Of a stretch of DNA of 64,000 bases, positions 1 to 9,380 are shown piece after piece (position 1 is the stretch's first letter; every line of letters starts with the position of its first letter). A program made the position numbers and the translations under genes. Below the pieces are notes generated by a model. The model did no database searches. It was not told where the DNA came from and saw only the letters and a program-made list of their open reading frames with translations. This stretch comes from Methanococcus voltae PS (GTDB lineage Archaea; AGJL01; Methanococci; Methanococcales; Methanococcaceae): contig NZ_JANUCQ010000003.1 of the NCBI RefSeq assembly GCF_024807035.1, forward strand, positions 224,309 to 288,308. Direction: 5' to 3'.

Positions 1-216
1 GAATTATCATCAGTCTTAAAATGCACCAAATCTGCATTATCTCATCAATTACGTATATTAAGAGATAAAAATTTAATAAAAAGCAGAAAAGATGGAAAAT
101 TTGTATATTATTCGATAAAAGACTCAAAAATATGTGAAATACTTGAAAAAATTATTAAAAATAAAAAAATAAAAAAAGAAAATAAAATAGAATCAAAAAT
201 AAACGACAATAACTAA
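1..216 (+). CDS. ArsR/SmtB-family metal-sensing repressor, C-terminal part (partial)
   Basis: The gene enters from the left edge; 71 codons and the stop are present. The visible part holds the recognition helix and wing typical of ArsR/SmtB winged-helix repressors (SALSHQLRILRDKNLIK followed by a KDGKFVYYSI beta wing). Family members bind DNA as dimers and release it when they bind a metal ion. The tail is lysine/asparagine-rich and looks disordered. It ends 23 bases before a heavy-metal P-type ATPase on the same strand, the classic cadC-cadA arrangement, so it most likely represses that pump. The metal-binding residues of the N-terminal half lie outside the window, so the inducer metal cannot be read. 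Confidence 0.85.
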   Translation, partial: ELSSVLKCTKSALSHQLRILRDKNLIKSRKDGKFVYYSIKDSKICEILEKIIKNKKIKKENKIESKINDNN

Positions 217-239
217 AAATAAAACCTTGAGATGAAACC

Positions 240-2417
240 ATGGTATTAAAATATCACTTAAAAGGATTAAAATGTTCTGCCTGTGCGTCAAAAATAGAAA
301 CAAAAATAAAGGAATTATACCCCTCAGCCACTATGAATTTAACAACTTTCGATTTATACGTATTTGATGAAGAAATTGATACCGAAAAAGTCCAAAAAAT
401 TATAAATTCGGTAGAAAAAGGAGTAAAATTAATAAAAATAGATGAAAGTAACATTAACAATAATGAAGTTGAAACTGAAGATAACGACAAAAGAAAAATA
501 ATAGAATTAAGTTTAATGAGTGCATTATTTTTAATACTAATATTTACATACTATTCGGGATATTTAACAAACATTATGGCCATTATTGGATTTTTTATAT
601 TGTACTTAATAGCGGGTAGATTTGTAATTTCGAAAACTATAAAAAATATTACACATGGCAACGTATTTGATGAAAATTTCCTTATGACTATCGCGTCTTT
701 AGGTGCATTTTTTATTGGAGAATACCCTGAAGGGGTTGCAGTAATGATATTATATACCATTGGCGAATATCTTCAAGAAAAAGCCCTAAATAACTCAAAA
801 AAATCTATTAACTCACTTGTTTCTTTAAAAGTTAATTATGCCAATTTACTTGTTGATGGAGAACCTAAAAAAGTAAATCCCGATATAGTAAACGTTGGAG
901 ATACAATCCTTGTAAAAGTTGGTGAAAAGGTACCACTCGATGGGGTAGTTGTAAAAGGCAATTCAAATATAGATACATCCGCAATAACTGGTGAAAGCTT
1001 CCCTAAGAAGGTTTCTATCGATGATACAATATATTCGGGCTCAATAAATCTAGCAAAACCATTGATACTAAAGGTTACAACAGATTATAGTCATTCTATG
1101 ATTTCAAAAATTAGGGATTTAATAGAAATTGCAAATATTAGGAAATCAAAATCTGAAAAATTTATAACAACATTTGCAAAGTATTATACTCCTTTCGTAG
1201 TGGGACTATCCTTATTAATTGCAATAGTACCAATAATATTATATGAGGACTACTCTTGGATAAATAAAGCTTTAATACTTCTTGTAATATCCTGCCCTTG
1301 TGCTTTGGTACTTTCGGTTCCTTTGAGTTACTTTTCAAGTATTGGAAGACTTGCAAAAGAAGGGATTCTTGTAAAAGGTTCAAATTATGTGGATGAATTA
1401 ACAAAAGTAGATACTTTTGCATACGATAAAACAGGTACCTTAACATACGGTAAATTTGAAGTATCAAAATTTTCGAGTAATGGAATTTTAAAAGAACAAG
1501 ACATTTTAAAATTAAATTATTTATCAAATTTAGCTGAAAAAAATTCAAATCATCCCTTAGCCCTAGCAATTTGCAAATATTATGAAAATAACATATTTAA
1601 TAAAAATAAACAGGACAATTTACCGAATGATATATATATTAAACTACTCAGTAAAAAAATAAAAGTAGAATCTACTGAAGAAATTTCTGGAAAAGGAATG
1701 ATTTTAAAATTTAGATATATGAATTCAGAGCAAACTGAGGAAAATATTTTCTTGATAGGTAATGAAAAACTATTAAATATGTACAATATAGAAATTAATG
1801 ACTCAAAAATAAATAATAATATTACAAATGTATTTATAGGGCTAAATGATGAATATATGGGTCATTATAGCTTAGAAGATAGGTTAAAAGAGGAATCTCC
1901 TGAAACAATTTCTAAATTATCCAGTATGGGTTTTAAAAATTTATTATTAACTGGTGACACTCAAAAAGTAGCTAAAAACGTCGCTAAACGTTTAAATATG
2001 GATGGATATTATTATGAATTATTACCTGAAGATAAATTAAATATTATTGAACAAATGTCCTCAAATAATAAAATAGCATTTATAGGCGATGGTGTTAACG
2101 ATGCTCCCGTTATTAGAAGAGCAAATGTTGGAATATCGATGGGTAATCTAGGTAGTGATGTAGCGGTGGAAGCATCCGACGTAATAATTATTAATGATGA
2201 TATAGCTAGTATAGTAAAAGGCGTTAAAATATCAAAATTCACGAAAAAAATAGTATATCAAAACATAATTCTGTCATTAGGTATCAAAATACTATTCATA
2301 ACTTTGGGTGTTTTAGGCAGTATTTCATTGTGGGAAGCAGTTTTTGCAGATGTGGGTGTAACAATACTTGCAATATTAAATTCTTTAAGAATAATTCGCA
2401 AAAATTACAACGATTAA
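240..2417 (+). CDS. Heavy-metal (Zn/Cd/Pb-type) P1B ATPase
   Basis: A 725-residue metal-exporting P-type ATPase of the inner membrane. In order: an N-terminal HMA metal-binding domain with CSAC (residues 12-15), membrane segments from about residue 88, the actuator motif TGES, the CPC metal-transport motif (352-354), the phosphorylation motif DKTGTLT (Asp396), the HP nucleotide-binding motif (NHPLA), and GDGVND (616-621). The last membrane segments contain FADVGVTILAILNSLR; the Asp there is characteristic of the ZntA/CadA Zn/Cd/Pb group rather than the copper pumps. The nucleotide-binding domain has low-complexity Asn/Lys-rich insertions. The upstream ArsR-type gene probably controls it. Substrate class is inferred from motifs. 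Confidence 0.93.
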   Translation: MVLKYHLKGLKCSACASKIETKIKELYPSATMNLTTFDLYVFDEEIDTEKVQKIINSVEKGVKLIKIDESNINNNEVETEDNDKRKIIELSLMSALFLILIFTYYSGYLTNIMAIIGFFILYLIAGRFVISKTIKNITHGNVFDENFLMTIASLGAFFIGEYPEGVAVMILYTIGEYLQEKALNNSKKSINSLVSLKVNYANLLVDGEPKKVNPDIVNVGDTILVKVGEKVPLDGVVVKGNSNIDTSAITGESFPKKVSIDDTIYSGSINLAKPLILKVTTDYSHSMISKIRDLIEIANIRKSKSEKFITTFAKYYTPFVVGLSLLIAIVPIILYEDYSWINKALILLVISCPCALVLSVPLSYFSSIGRLAKEGILVKGSNYVDELTKVDTFAYDKTGTLTYGKFEVSKFSSNGILKEQDILKLNYLSNLAEKNSNHPLALAICKYYENNIFNKNKQDNLPNDIYIKLLSKKIKVESTEEISGKGMILKFRYMNSEQTEENIFLIGNEKLLNMYNIEINDSKINNNITNVFIGLNDEYMGHYSLEDRLKEESPETISKLSSMGFKNLLLTGDTQKVAKNVAKRLNMDGYYYELLPEDKLNIIEQMSSNNKIAFIGDGVNDAPVIRRANVGISMGNLGSDVAVEASDVIIINDDIASIVKGVKISKFTKKIVYQNIILSLGIKILFITLGVLGSISLWEAVFADVGVTILAILNSLRIIRKNYND

Positions 2418-2472
2418 ATAATTATTAAAATGCCAATATAGGGCAACCCTACTTTTTTATTTTTAAATTTTT

Positions 2473-2520
2473 ATTTTATTATATTTTATTATATTTTATT
2501 ATATTTTATTATATTTTATT
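2473..2520. repeat. 10-bp AT tandem repeat after the metal pump gene
   Basis: Four exact copies of ATATTTTATT (2481-2520) follow a near copy at 2471-2480, just after the P-type ATPase. The T-rich runs would serve as an archaeal oligo-T terminator on the plus strand. Slippage is the simplest origin. Confidence 0.8.
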
Positions 2521-2637
2521 TTTAAATCTATTATCGCTTGGAGAGGACTATGCAATGTTTAAATACGTTGTAATACTATTATATTTTGGTAATATTTTTT
2601 AATTAATTTGGAATATTTTAAGGACTATGGTGGAAAT

Positions 2638-3225
2638 ATGAAATTATTATTTGCTACAGGAAACATGAATAAAGTTAACGAAGCTAAACTAATTCTAAAA
2701 AATTCAAAATATGAAATAGAACAGTTGAAGATACCATATCCTGAATTACAAGGTAATCTTGAAGAAGTAGCTGAATATGGTGCTAAATACGTTTATGATA
2801 AATATACGTTAAATAAAAAGATATCTAAAGATGGTTCGGGCATAATTGTAGAAGATAGTGGACTATTTATAGAATCATTACGAGAATTCCCTGGAACATA
2901 CTCTAAATTTGTTCAAATGACTCTTGGAAATGAAGGTATTTTAAAATTACTTGGCACATGTACGAAAAGAAACGCATACTTTAAAACAGTTATTGGATAC
3001 TATAATGGCAAAGAACTTAAAACATTTGCAGGAACGGTTGAAGGCAAGATATCCTATAAAATAAGGTCAAATGGATATGGTTTTGCTTATGATAGTATAT
3101 TCATACCTAAAAATCATGAAAAAACATTTGCAGAAATGTTGCCTGAAGAAAAAAGCGATATTTCACATCGAAAAAATGCTTTTGTTAACTTTAAGAATTA
3201 TATTGATTCTTTAAATTTAGAATAA
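2638..3225 (+). CDS. Non-canonical purine NTP pyrophosphatase (ITP/XTP, HAM1/RdgB family)
   Basis: This 195-residue protein belongs to the RdgB/HAM1 family, which hydrolyses ITP, dITP and XTP to the monophosphate and pyrophosphate and so keeps deaminated purines out of nucleic acids. The signature phosphate-binding loop [12 protein letters not shown] lies at residues 5-16; the metal-binding acidic segment is [10 protein letters not shown], and the conserved SHRKNAF is near the C-terminus. The M. jannaschii homologue (MJ0226) is a structurally known member of similar length. The reading frame is open 10 codons further upstream, but the ATG at 2638 directly follows GGTGGAAAT and gives the family's normal N-terminus, so it is chosen. 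Confidence 0.93.
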   Translation: MKLLFATGNMNKVNEAKLILKNSKYEIEQLKIPYPELQGNLEEVAEYGAKYVYDKYTLNKKISKDGSGIIVEDSGLFIESLREFPGTYSKFVQMTLGNEGILKLLGTCTKRNAYFKTVIGYYNGKELKTFAGTVEGKISYKIRSNGYGFAYDSIFIPKNHEKTFAEMLPEEKSDISHRKNAFVNFKNYIDSLNLE

Positions 3226-3531
3226 CTTCAAAAATTCATTAAAAGTTCATAGGTATGATTTTTAGTATATATTATACATTATATAGTATTTATTATGATT
3301 ATACTTAATATATTCCTTTTATTTCTATCTTCATTTAATTTAAATTTTATTTTTAATTTTTTATTAATCTATTATTAGTTTTTAATGTAATTTTATCAAA
3401 TAATTATATACATATTAACTGAATAATATACCAAAGTACATATAGGTAATAAACAAAGATTTAAAATATTAAATTATTAAAATAGGTATAAAATATAAAT
3501 TATTAGACTTTAAGCTAGATAAGGTGTAGAA
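3226..3531. other. Intergenic region, no gene seen
   Basis: About 300 bases of extremely AT-rich DNA between the pyrophosphatase and the site-2 protease. I see no open frame with a ribosome binding site, no tRNA-like fold and no long inverted repeat. It must hold the protease promoter, but TATA-like tracts are too abundant to choose one. Confidence 0.5.
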
Positions 3532-4659
3532 ATGGACTTATCACAAAACATGGTTTTAATAATCTTCATACTATTGTGGATATTATTACTAACTTTAGAT
3601 AAATTTAAAGAAAAATACAACTTAAAAATAAACTATGAATTAAAAACGTATTTCGTATTTGGTGTTTTAAAAACCAAGATAGGATTAAAATTTATTGATA
3701 AAGTGGGAAAATACAAATTTTGGCGTTGGTTGTCTACATTATCAATACCTCTTGCAGTTTTAATAAGTATTTTCGGATTTGTAAATTACCTAATGTCTTC
3801 GCTGAGCGTAATTAATGGAAGTATTGAACGTGAAGCTGCAACGCCCGTAATTATGTTATTCGGGAATACCATACCATGGATTGCCGGAATTATCGCTCTT
3901 GGGTTAGGAATTACAATTCATGAACTAGCTCACGGTATTGTAGCTAGGTCATTCAATCAAAAAATAAAAAGTACTGGTATATTATTAGCATTAGGGATAC
4001 CATTAGGTGCTTTTGTAGAATTTACGGAAGAGTATCAAAATTCTGCTAAAAGAGTGCGTGGTTCAGTAGCCGCTGCAGGACCTATATCTAATTTAATACT
4101 TGCTTTGTTATTTCTCTTTGCATTACCTTGGGGAACATCATTGGATAGTGATATTATAATATCTAATGTATTAGAAGATAGACCTGCTGAAGGGGTATTG
4201 TTTGATAATGATACAATATACTCAATCAATGGCGTCAAAATAAATTCATTGGCGGAATTCCAAAAAGAAGCAAGTAAATTAAAACCCAATACGAGCTCAA
4301 ATATTGTAGTTATGAGAAACGATGAACTGCTGGATTATAATATAACGACAGATTCTGACGGAAAAATTGGAATAATGGCCATAACTTCGGGTTACGTAAA
4401 TTTACTCATAAATATCATATATTGGTCATTTATGCTAAATTTATTATTGGCAATATTTAATTTATTACCTGCAATACCGTTGGATGGATACCATATCTGG
4501 ATATCACTACCCGATACAATACGAGAACTAGGTAATAGTAGAATTACCGACCATATAGCTAATGGATTATCCTACGTTATAAATGATAAAGTACTACATT
4601 CAATTGGTTCATTGATTTGGCTACTTATAATTGTAGTAATAATTTATTCATTTATATAA
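3532..4659 (+). CDS. Site-2 protease-like membrane zinc metalloprotease (M50) with PDZ domain
   Basis: A 375-residue polytopic membrane protease. Zinc-binding HELAH is at residues 130-134 inside a membrane segment, and the third zinc ligand is in the NLLPAIPLDG motif (Leu317-Asp318-Gly319). Between them is a soluble PDZ-like segment (about 195-265, beginning DIIISNVLEDRPAEG), and several hydrophobic segments surround both motifs. Family members cut substrates within the membrane, typically releasing anchored regulators; no substrate is indicated here. It starts at ATG after GGTGTAGAA and stands alone, with long gaps on both sides. Annotated homologues in methanogens have similar length. Confidence 0.93.
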   Translation: MDLSQNMVLIIFILLWILLLTLDKFKEKYNLKINYELKTYFVFGVLKTKIGLKFIDKVGKYKFWRWLSTLSIPLAVLISIFGFVNYLMSSLSVINGSIEREAATPVIMLFGNTIPWIAGIIALGLGITIHELAHGIVARSFNQKIKSTGILLALGIPLGAFVEFTEEYQNSAKRVRGSVAAAGPISNLILALLFLFALPWGTSLDSDIIISNVLEDRPAEGVLFDNDTIYSINGVKINSLAEFQKEASKLKPNTSSNIVVMRNDELLDYNITTDSDGKIGIMAITSGYVNLLINIIYWSFMLNLLLAIFNLLPAIPLDGYHIWISLPDTIRELGNSRITDHIANGLSYVINDKVLHSIGSLIWLLIIVVIIYSFI

Positions 4660-4913
4660 TTAAAAATAATATTTATAAATAATATTTATAATCTTTTTTT
4701 AAAATTTTTAACATTTTAATTTTATTATATTAGTTACATTACATAGTTGTTTTTAAAATTTTATCATATGATGTCAAAATAATACATAAATTTTAATTAA
4801 TATAACAAAGATTATATAGTTCATATTTTATCATTAATCATGATAACCAATTTATTAATAAAATACAATAAAAGAAGAACGATATATTAATAAAAATTAT
4901 TAAAAGGGATAAA

Positions 4914-5777
4914 ATGATAACAATCGTATGTGCGGAGGGTGGTTCAACAATATATGCCTTAAAAAATGCTGTAGAAGGACTTGGACAACCTTGTGAAATA
5001 TTATTACTTTCAGAAAACAACTTATTAGTAGATGATAGTTTTAAAATAGAAACGGATTTAATACACTCTAGATGTGGTATTGGAGATTATATTGATAGAT
5101 TAACACTATATTCCTGGCAAGTATTAAAAAATTTAGAAGAAGAAGACTATAAATTCATAAATCCATTATCTACAATCTATAATTCATCAGATAAATTTAA
5201 AACCATTAAAATTTTAAATAAAAATGGAATAAAAGTACCAAAAACAGCTCTTATCAGAGATTATGACGATGCAGTACGATTTATAAATAAAAATAATATG
5301 GAATATCCGGTAATTTTAAAAAATTCATTCTCAAAATGTGGTATGAAAGTAGAAAAACCGCAGAATGACGAGGAATTAAATGAAATGTCAAAAAATTCAA
5401 TGTGGGAAAGTAAGTTAATACAAGAATATATAGACTTTAAAGACCCCAAAACTGGATTGTACAAAGATATTAGAGTTTTAGTAGTTGACGGTCAAGTTAT
5501 AGGTGGCTATAGGCGAATAAGCAACAATTATATAACAAATCTATATAAAGGTGGAGGGATTCAGGAGCTAACCATCAATTCAGAAATAGAAGAATTAGCA
5601 TTAAAGTGTGCTGAAGTAATGAAAGGGGACATTATGGCAGTAGACTTATTACCTAGAGATAATGAATATAACGTTGTAGAAGTAAATACTGCACCAGGGA
5701 CGAAAGGTTTTAGACAATTAGGTGTTAATGCTGATGAAATAATAGCAAAATGTTTAATTAACCGTATGAAATGTTAG
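4914..5777 (+). CDS. RimK/MptN-like ATP-grasp carboxylate-amine ligase
   Basis: A 287-residue ATP-grasp enzyme. The central ATP-binding strands appear as YPVILKNSFSKCGMKV and KLIQEYID; the C-terminal metal site is DIMAVDLLPR followed by EVNTAPGTKGF, where the usual Glu-x-Asn is present. ATP-grasp enzymes of this group form amide or peptide bonds through an acyl phosphate. Methanogen relatives include MptN (adds alpha-Glu to tetrahydromethanopterin) and CofF (adds Glu to F420), but the N-terminal half does not closely resemble what I recall of either. It is followed within about 76 bases by the Mur-ligase-like probable F430 synthase gene, possibly one operon. Substrate is not established. Confidence 0.72.
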   Translation: MITIVCAEGGSTIYALKNAVEGLGQPCEILLLSENNLLVDDSFKIETDLIHSRCGIGDYIDRLTLYSWQVLKNLEEEDYKFINPLSTIYNSSDKFKTIKILNKNGIKVPKTALIRDYDDAVRFINKNNMEYPVILKNSFSKCGMKVEKPQNDEELNEMSKNSMWESKLIQEYIDFKDPKTGLYKDIRVLVVDGQVIGGYRRISNNYITNLYKGGGIQELTINSEIEELALKCAEVMKGDIMAVDLLPRDNEYNVVEVNTAPGTKGFRQLGVNADEIIAKCLINRMKC

Positions 5778-5853
5778 TTATGCTATTTATGATAGTTATC
5801 TTTTATAAAATGGGGGCGATAAAATTTTAAATAAAACTGAAAAAAAGGAAAGT

Positions 5854-7302
5854 ATGGAAAAAATACTCGTGGTAGATATAAATCACGGTGCTTTGGACGT
5901 TGCAGAAGAATATCTGTCATATGAAGATTATAATTATTCTAAAAACATAGTAATATGGGATATTTATGGAAAAATTAGTAAATTAGAAGAATTATCGTCC
6001 TTAAACGGAATAAACTCATTTTCCAATAAGGATAAAGAAATATATAAAAAATATAATAAATTAAAAGAATTTTATCCAGATTTAAAAATAATAACTAATT
6101 TAAAAAATAATTTTGATTATTCAAAATTTAAGGAAGTTATAGCCCCAGTACATTGTCCCATAGATGTTAAATTTAAAACTTTCCATGAAGCAGTTTCTGA
6201 AATTATAAATAAAAAATATAACGATATTAAATCTAAAATAATTACCATAACTGGAGTAAAAGGTAAAACATCTACATCTGAATTAATCAATTATATATTG
6301 TCAGATAAATACAATGTATATTTACATAATAGTAATAAAGGGTCAATAACACCTACAGAAGTTTTAAATAACTTAAATAACTTAAAAAAAGACGAAAAAT
6401 TGTCAAAATATGATTATTTCATATTTGAAATATCATTAGGTCTTGTATCTTCGAAATTTGGAGTAATTACTAATATTTTAGAAGAATATAGTATAGCAAA
6501 AAATTTAAGAACTGCAAAAGTGAAATTAGATACCCTAAAATTTGTAGAAAATTGCTATATTTTAGAAGAGCTGTTTAAAACTTATAGGAACGATATTAAA
6601 TCATCAGATATTAAGAATTTAAATCTAAATTTAATAGATGATAAAACACCTAATTTAAAAATTATATCAAAATATCCTTTAAAATTTGAATATATTACTT
6701 CAGAAGATGATAATCATGAAATTAATCATATTTTTGAGTTTGATAAAAAAATTTTTGGATTACACCACATTCAAAATAGTATTTTAAGCTATGAAATTTG
6801 TAAAAATATGATGAATTCAGACGATATTATTAAAAGGATTAAATCTTTTGAATTAAAAAATAGAATGGAATTAATAGCTAAAAATATATTAAAAAATACC
6901 AATCCCGGATTAAATATAAAATCCATATCTAATTCAATGCTAGATTTTATCGAAACTTTTGAAAATCCAATAATATGTATAGGTGGGGACTTTGGGTGTA
7001 CTTGTGAAGAAATAAATGCAGAAAAATTGTTTGAACAGATTTTAAACTTATTTGCGGATTCTAAAGACAATATAAAATATAATAAAAACGATTCAATAAT
7101 ATTATATTTGTCAGGGGAATTAGGAAATCAATTATTTGACATTTGGCAAAATAAAAAGGCTGATTACGAACAGGATGGCAAACATTTGATTTTTAAAAGG
7201 ATAAATGGCAAAAAAATAATTAATAAAAAGGATTTAATTGATTTAAGACTTCTAAATGATAAAAATAATTATTTAATAATATATAGAAGTTCTATAATAT
7301 AA
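5854..7302 (+). CDS. cfbE: Mur-ligase-like amide ligase, probable coenzyme F430 synthase
   Basis: A 482-residue protein with the Mur ligase P-loop ITGVKGKTSTSELINYIL (about residues 131-148) and the later central-domain region (HHIQNSILSYEI). CfbE, a MurF-like ligase of methanogens, closes the carbocyclic ring of seco-F430 using ATP, the last step of coenzyme F430 synthesis. Methanococcus has no murein or pseudomurein, which makes CfbE the most likely identity for a Mur ligase. The N-terminus (ILVVDINHGALDVAEEY) and APVHCP also fit annotated F430 synthases from memory. The ATG used has only a weak AAAGGA site; a strong GGGGGCGAT lies 30 bases upstream in front of an in-frame ATT (5824). Rich in Asn/Lys low-complexity segments. 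Confidence 0.62.
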   Translation: MEKILVVDINHGALDVAEEYLSYEDYNYSKNIVIWDIYGKISKLEELSSLNGINSFSNKDKEIYKKYNKLKEFYPDLKIITNLKNNFDYSKFKEVIAPVHCPIDVKFKTFHEAVSEIINKKYNDIKSKIITITGVKGKTSTSELINYILSDKYNVYLHNSNKGSITPTEVLNNLNNLKKDEKLSKYDYFIFEISLGLVSSKFGVITNILEEYSIAKNLRTAKVKLDTLKFVENCYILEELFKTYRNDIKSSDIKNLNLNLIDDKTPNLKIISKYPLKFEYITSEDDNHEINHIFEFDKKIFGLHHIQNSILSYEICKNMMNSDDIIKRIKSFELKNRMELIAKNILKNTNPGLNIKSISNSMLDFIETFENPIICIGGDFGCTCEEINAEKLFEQILNLFADSKDNIKYNKNDSIILYLSGELGNQLFDIWQNKKADYEQDGKHLIFKRINGKKIINKKDLIDLRLLNDKNNYLIIYRSSII

Positions 7303-7388
7303 TAATATAATAATATAATATAATATAATATAATAATATAATATAATATAATAATATAATATAATATAATATATTATAATAATATAAT
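7294..7388. repeat. AT-only tandem repeat (AATAT/AATATAAT units)
   Basis: About 95 bases made almost entirely of alternating AATAT and AATATAAT units, starting within the stop codon region of the Mur-ligase gene and running towards the convergent HD-domain gene. It contains no G or C. It fills the whole space between two convergent genes and probably arose by slippage. Confidence 0.85.
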
Positions 7389-7421
7389 TTTAGTGCTAGT
7401 ATTCAATTAATTATATTGTAA

Positions 7422-8867
7422 TTATCTTGATATAATAGATTCGTCGACTAATTTATAATCATATCTATAAATACCACCCATTTGTACAGTTCTTTTCTTA
7501 ACCATTCCTGAAAACAAAAGTTTTTGTAATTCAGAAGACAGGATAGCCTCACTTAAACCTTTATTTTTTGCATAAGCCATAAATGTAGAATAACCTTTTA
7601 CAACAGGATTTTCGGCCAAAATATTTATTATAAAGTTATTGTCGAATAATTCCAATTCGTTGACTAATTCATATTCGTCAATTAGGTTGTAAATTATATT
7701 CTTTAATTCATATGGCGAATTTTTAATATTATATTTTTGAGTTTGAATACTTTCATTTGAAATTTTATTTGGCTCTGCATAAACACGTACATTCCAAGAT
7801 TTTTTATATGCAACTTTTAGATTTTGAACCAATGGTGAAACTTCATCCAATCTATGTTTTTTACCATTTATCAAGACTGGAACTTTATTTTCAACAATTT
7901 TAGGGGGTTTAGGTATGTCCAAATATAGTTTAAATCCCATTTTATCATATAATAACTCTTCAAGAATTGCCAAATTAGATTCTGTCAAGTTTATTAACTT
8001 ATAAATTTCTAAAGGTTTTAATTCCCGATAAGGGAACGTAGCAATATTTTTAAATAAATTCCTAGTATCCAACATCTTCATTAATTCTCTACCATAACCT
8101 TCAGATTTCCGAAGGGTAAAAACTAAATCGATATCATCCATTATCGATAAATCCTTATTTTTAATAATGCCTTCCTTTAAAATGTCCAAAGTAGCATTTT
8201 TTAACATACATTCTGCTATACGGGAGACAGGGTGCATATAAACGGTGGGGTACATTTGATATCTAGCAATAAGTAAAGATTCAATTGCTGAAACCCCTTT
8301 CTCTAAAATTCCTAGTGAATTAGAGTCTTCAAAATCCGTTATTGAGCTTATTATACGATGTATATCTATAGAACCATAAGCAACACCGGTATGATAGCTA
8401 TCCCTTATTAAATAATCCATTCTATCGGAATCCATTTCTCCATGGATTAATTTACCAATTAGACCCTTGGAATTATAAGATTCGAGAACTTCTCTACTTT
8501 GATAATTTTCGAAGTTCATCTTTTTTATTTTCTGTCTTGTATAATATTCGTGGTCATAATTATTTACTTCTAAAGTGTGAGAATATGGAGGATGTCCTAT
8601 ATCATGTAAAAGTCCCAATATTCTAATTAAATTAATATCTAAGTTTGGATTATTCAATTTTTTGGCCATTTCTCCTGCCACGTACATCGTACCAAGAGAA
8701 TGTTCGAATCGTGTATGGTTTGCACTAGGATAAACTAAGCATGTTAATCCTGTTTGTTTGATATTCCTAAGTCTCTGAAAATTTTCGGTGTCCACTATTG
8801 AAATTTCAGATTCTTTAACTTTTATATCTTTGTGGATTGGGTCCCGTATAATTTTTGATTTTTCCAT
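7422..8867 (-). CDS. HD-superfamily phosphohydrolase (COG1078, SAMHD1-related)
   Basis: A 481-residue HD-domain protein. Metal ligands are visible as His51 and His56 (NHTRFEHSLG), His88-Asp89 (LLHDIGH) and the later Asp in LIRDSYHTG, with the family marker MDSDRMDYLIRDS before it. The N-terminus RDPIHKDIKV and ENFQRLRNIKQTG are typical of COG1078, the group related to dNTP triphosphohydrolases and SAMHD1. It probably hydrolyses nucleotides, but the substrate of archaeal members is not generally established. The C-terminal third looks like a separate helical/winged region. It is convergent with the Mur-ligase-like gene and followed upstream by a 300-base gap before the tRNA operon. Confidence 0.9.
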   Translation of the reverse strand: MEKSKIIRDPIHKDIKVKESEISIVDTENFQRLRNIKQTGLTCLVYPSANHTRFEHSLGTMYVAGEMAKKLNNPNLDINLIRILGLLHDIGHPPYSHTLEVNNYDHEYYTRQKIKKMNFENYQSREVLESYNSKGLIGKLIHGEMDSDRMDYLIRDSYHTGVAYGSIDIHRIISSITDFEDSNSLGILEKGVSAIESLLIARYQMYPTVYMHPVSRIAECMLKNATLDILKEGIIKNKDLSIMDDIDLVFTLRKSEGYGRELMKMLDTRNLFKNIATFPYRELKPLEIYKLINLTESNLAILEELLYDKMGFKLYLDIPKPPKIVENKVPVLINGKKHRLDEVSPLVQNLKVAYKKSWNVRVYAEPNKISNESIQTQKYNIKNSPYELKNIIYNLIDEYELVNELELFDNNFIINILAENPVVKGYSTFMAYAKNKGLSEAILSSELQKLLFSGMVKKRTVQMGGIYRYDYKLVDESIISR

Positions 8868-9163
8868 AGTAATAAGTTATTTTTAAAAATATATATAGTT
8901 TTTTGATTTTTAATTTAAAACTAAGCTTATTCAAAGATTTTCAAATTAAGTAATAAGCGGAAATATCTTAAAATATAAAAAAATAGATTATAAAATAATA
9001 GAATATTGGATTCTATAGACATAAAGATATCCGAATAACAAATTTTGATAAAAAAATGACGTCATATCATAAATAAATAATTGTCAAATAAAATTTATAA
9101 ATGAAAAATAAGTTATAAAAATAAATTATAAAAATAAGTCCTTGGACCATAAAATACAGAAAG

Positions 9164-9238
9164 CGCCCTGGCCGGGATTTGAACCCGAGTCACAGGAGTG
9201 ACAGTCCTGTATGATAGGCCGAGCTACACCACCAGGGC
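9164..9238 (-). tRNA. tRNA-Asp (anticodon GTC)
   Basis: Read on the minus strand, GCCCTGG pairs with CCAGGGC for the acceptor stem; the anticodon stem CAGGA/TCCTG encloses the loop CTGTCAC, giving anticodon GTC. The T arm is CTCGGGTTCAAATCCCGGC-like. CCA is not encoded. Last gene of the operon and identical to the copy at 9540-9614. Confidence 0.96.
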
Positions 9239-9251
9239 ATAATAAAAAAAG

Positions 9252-9370
9252 TGATCGGCAGCGTCATCTTGTTCCCACCATATGGCAGTACTTAAGAAAT
9301 CGCTGGAGGGCTTAATTTCCGAGATCGGAATGGGATCGGATGGGACACCTCCGCTATGACCGCCGTATCA
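9252..9370 (-). rRNA. 5S ribosomal RNA, tRNA-operon type (copy 1)
   Basis: The minus strand shows the archaeal 5S core: GGTCATAGCGGAGGTG, CCGATCCCATTCCGATCTCG, AAGCCCTCCAGCG, AGTACTGCCATATGG and GGGAACAAGATGACG. Ends are set by helix I (5' GATACGGCG with 3' CTGCCGATC, one bulged A). It differs from the rRNA-operon 5S at 63769-63887 mainly in helix I, where the changes keep pairing. Confidence 0.95.
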
Positions 9371-9380
9371 ACAGCTAAAA

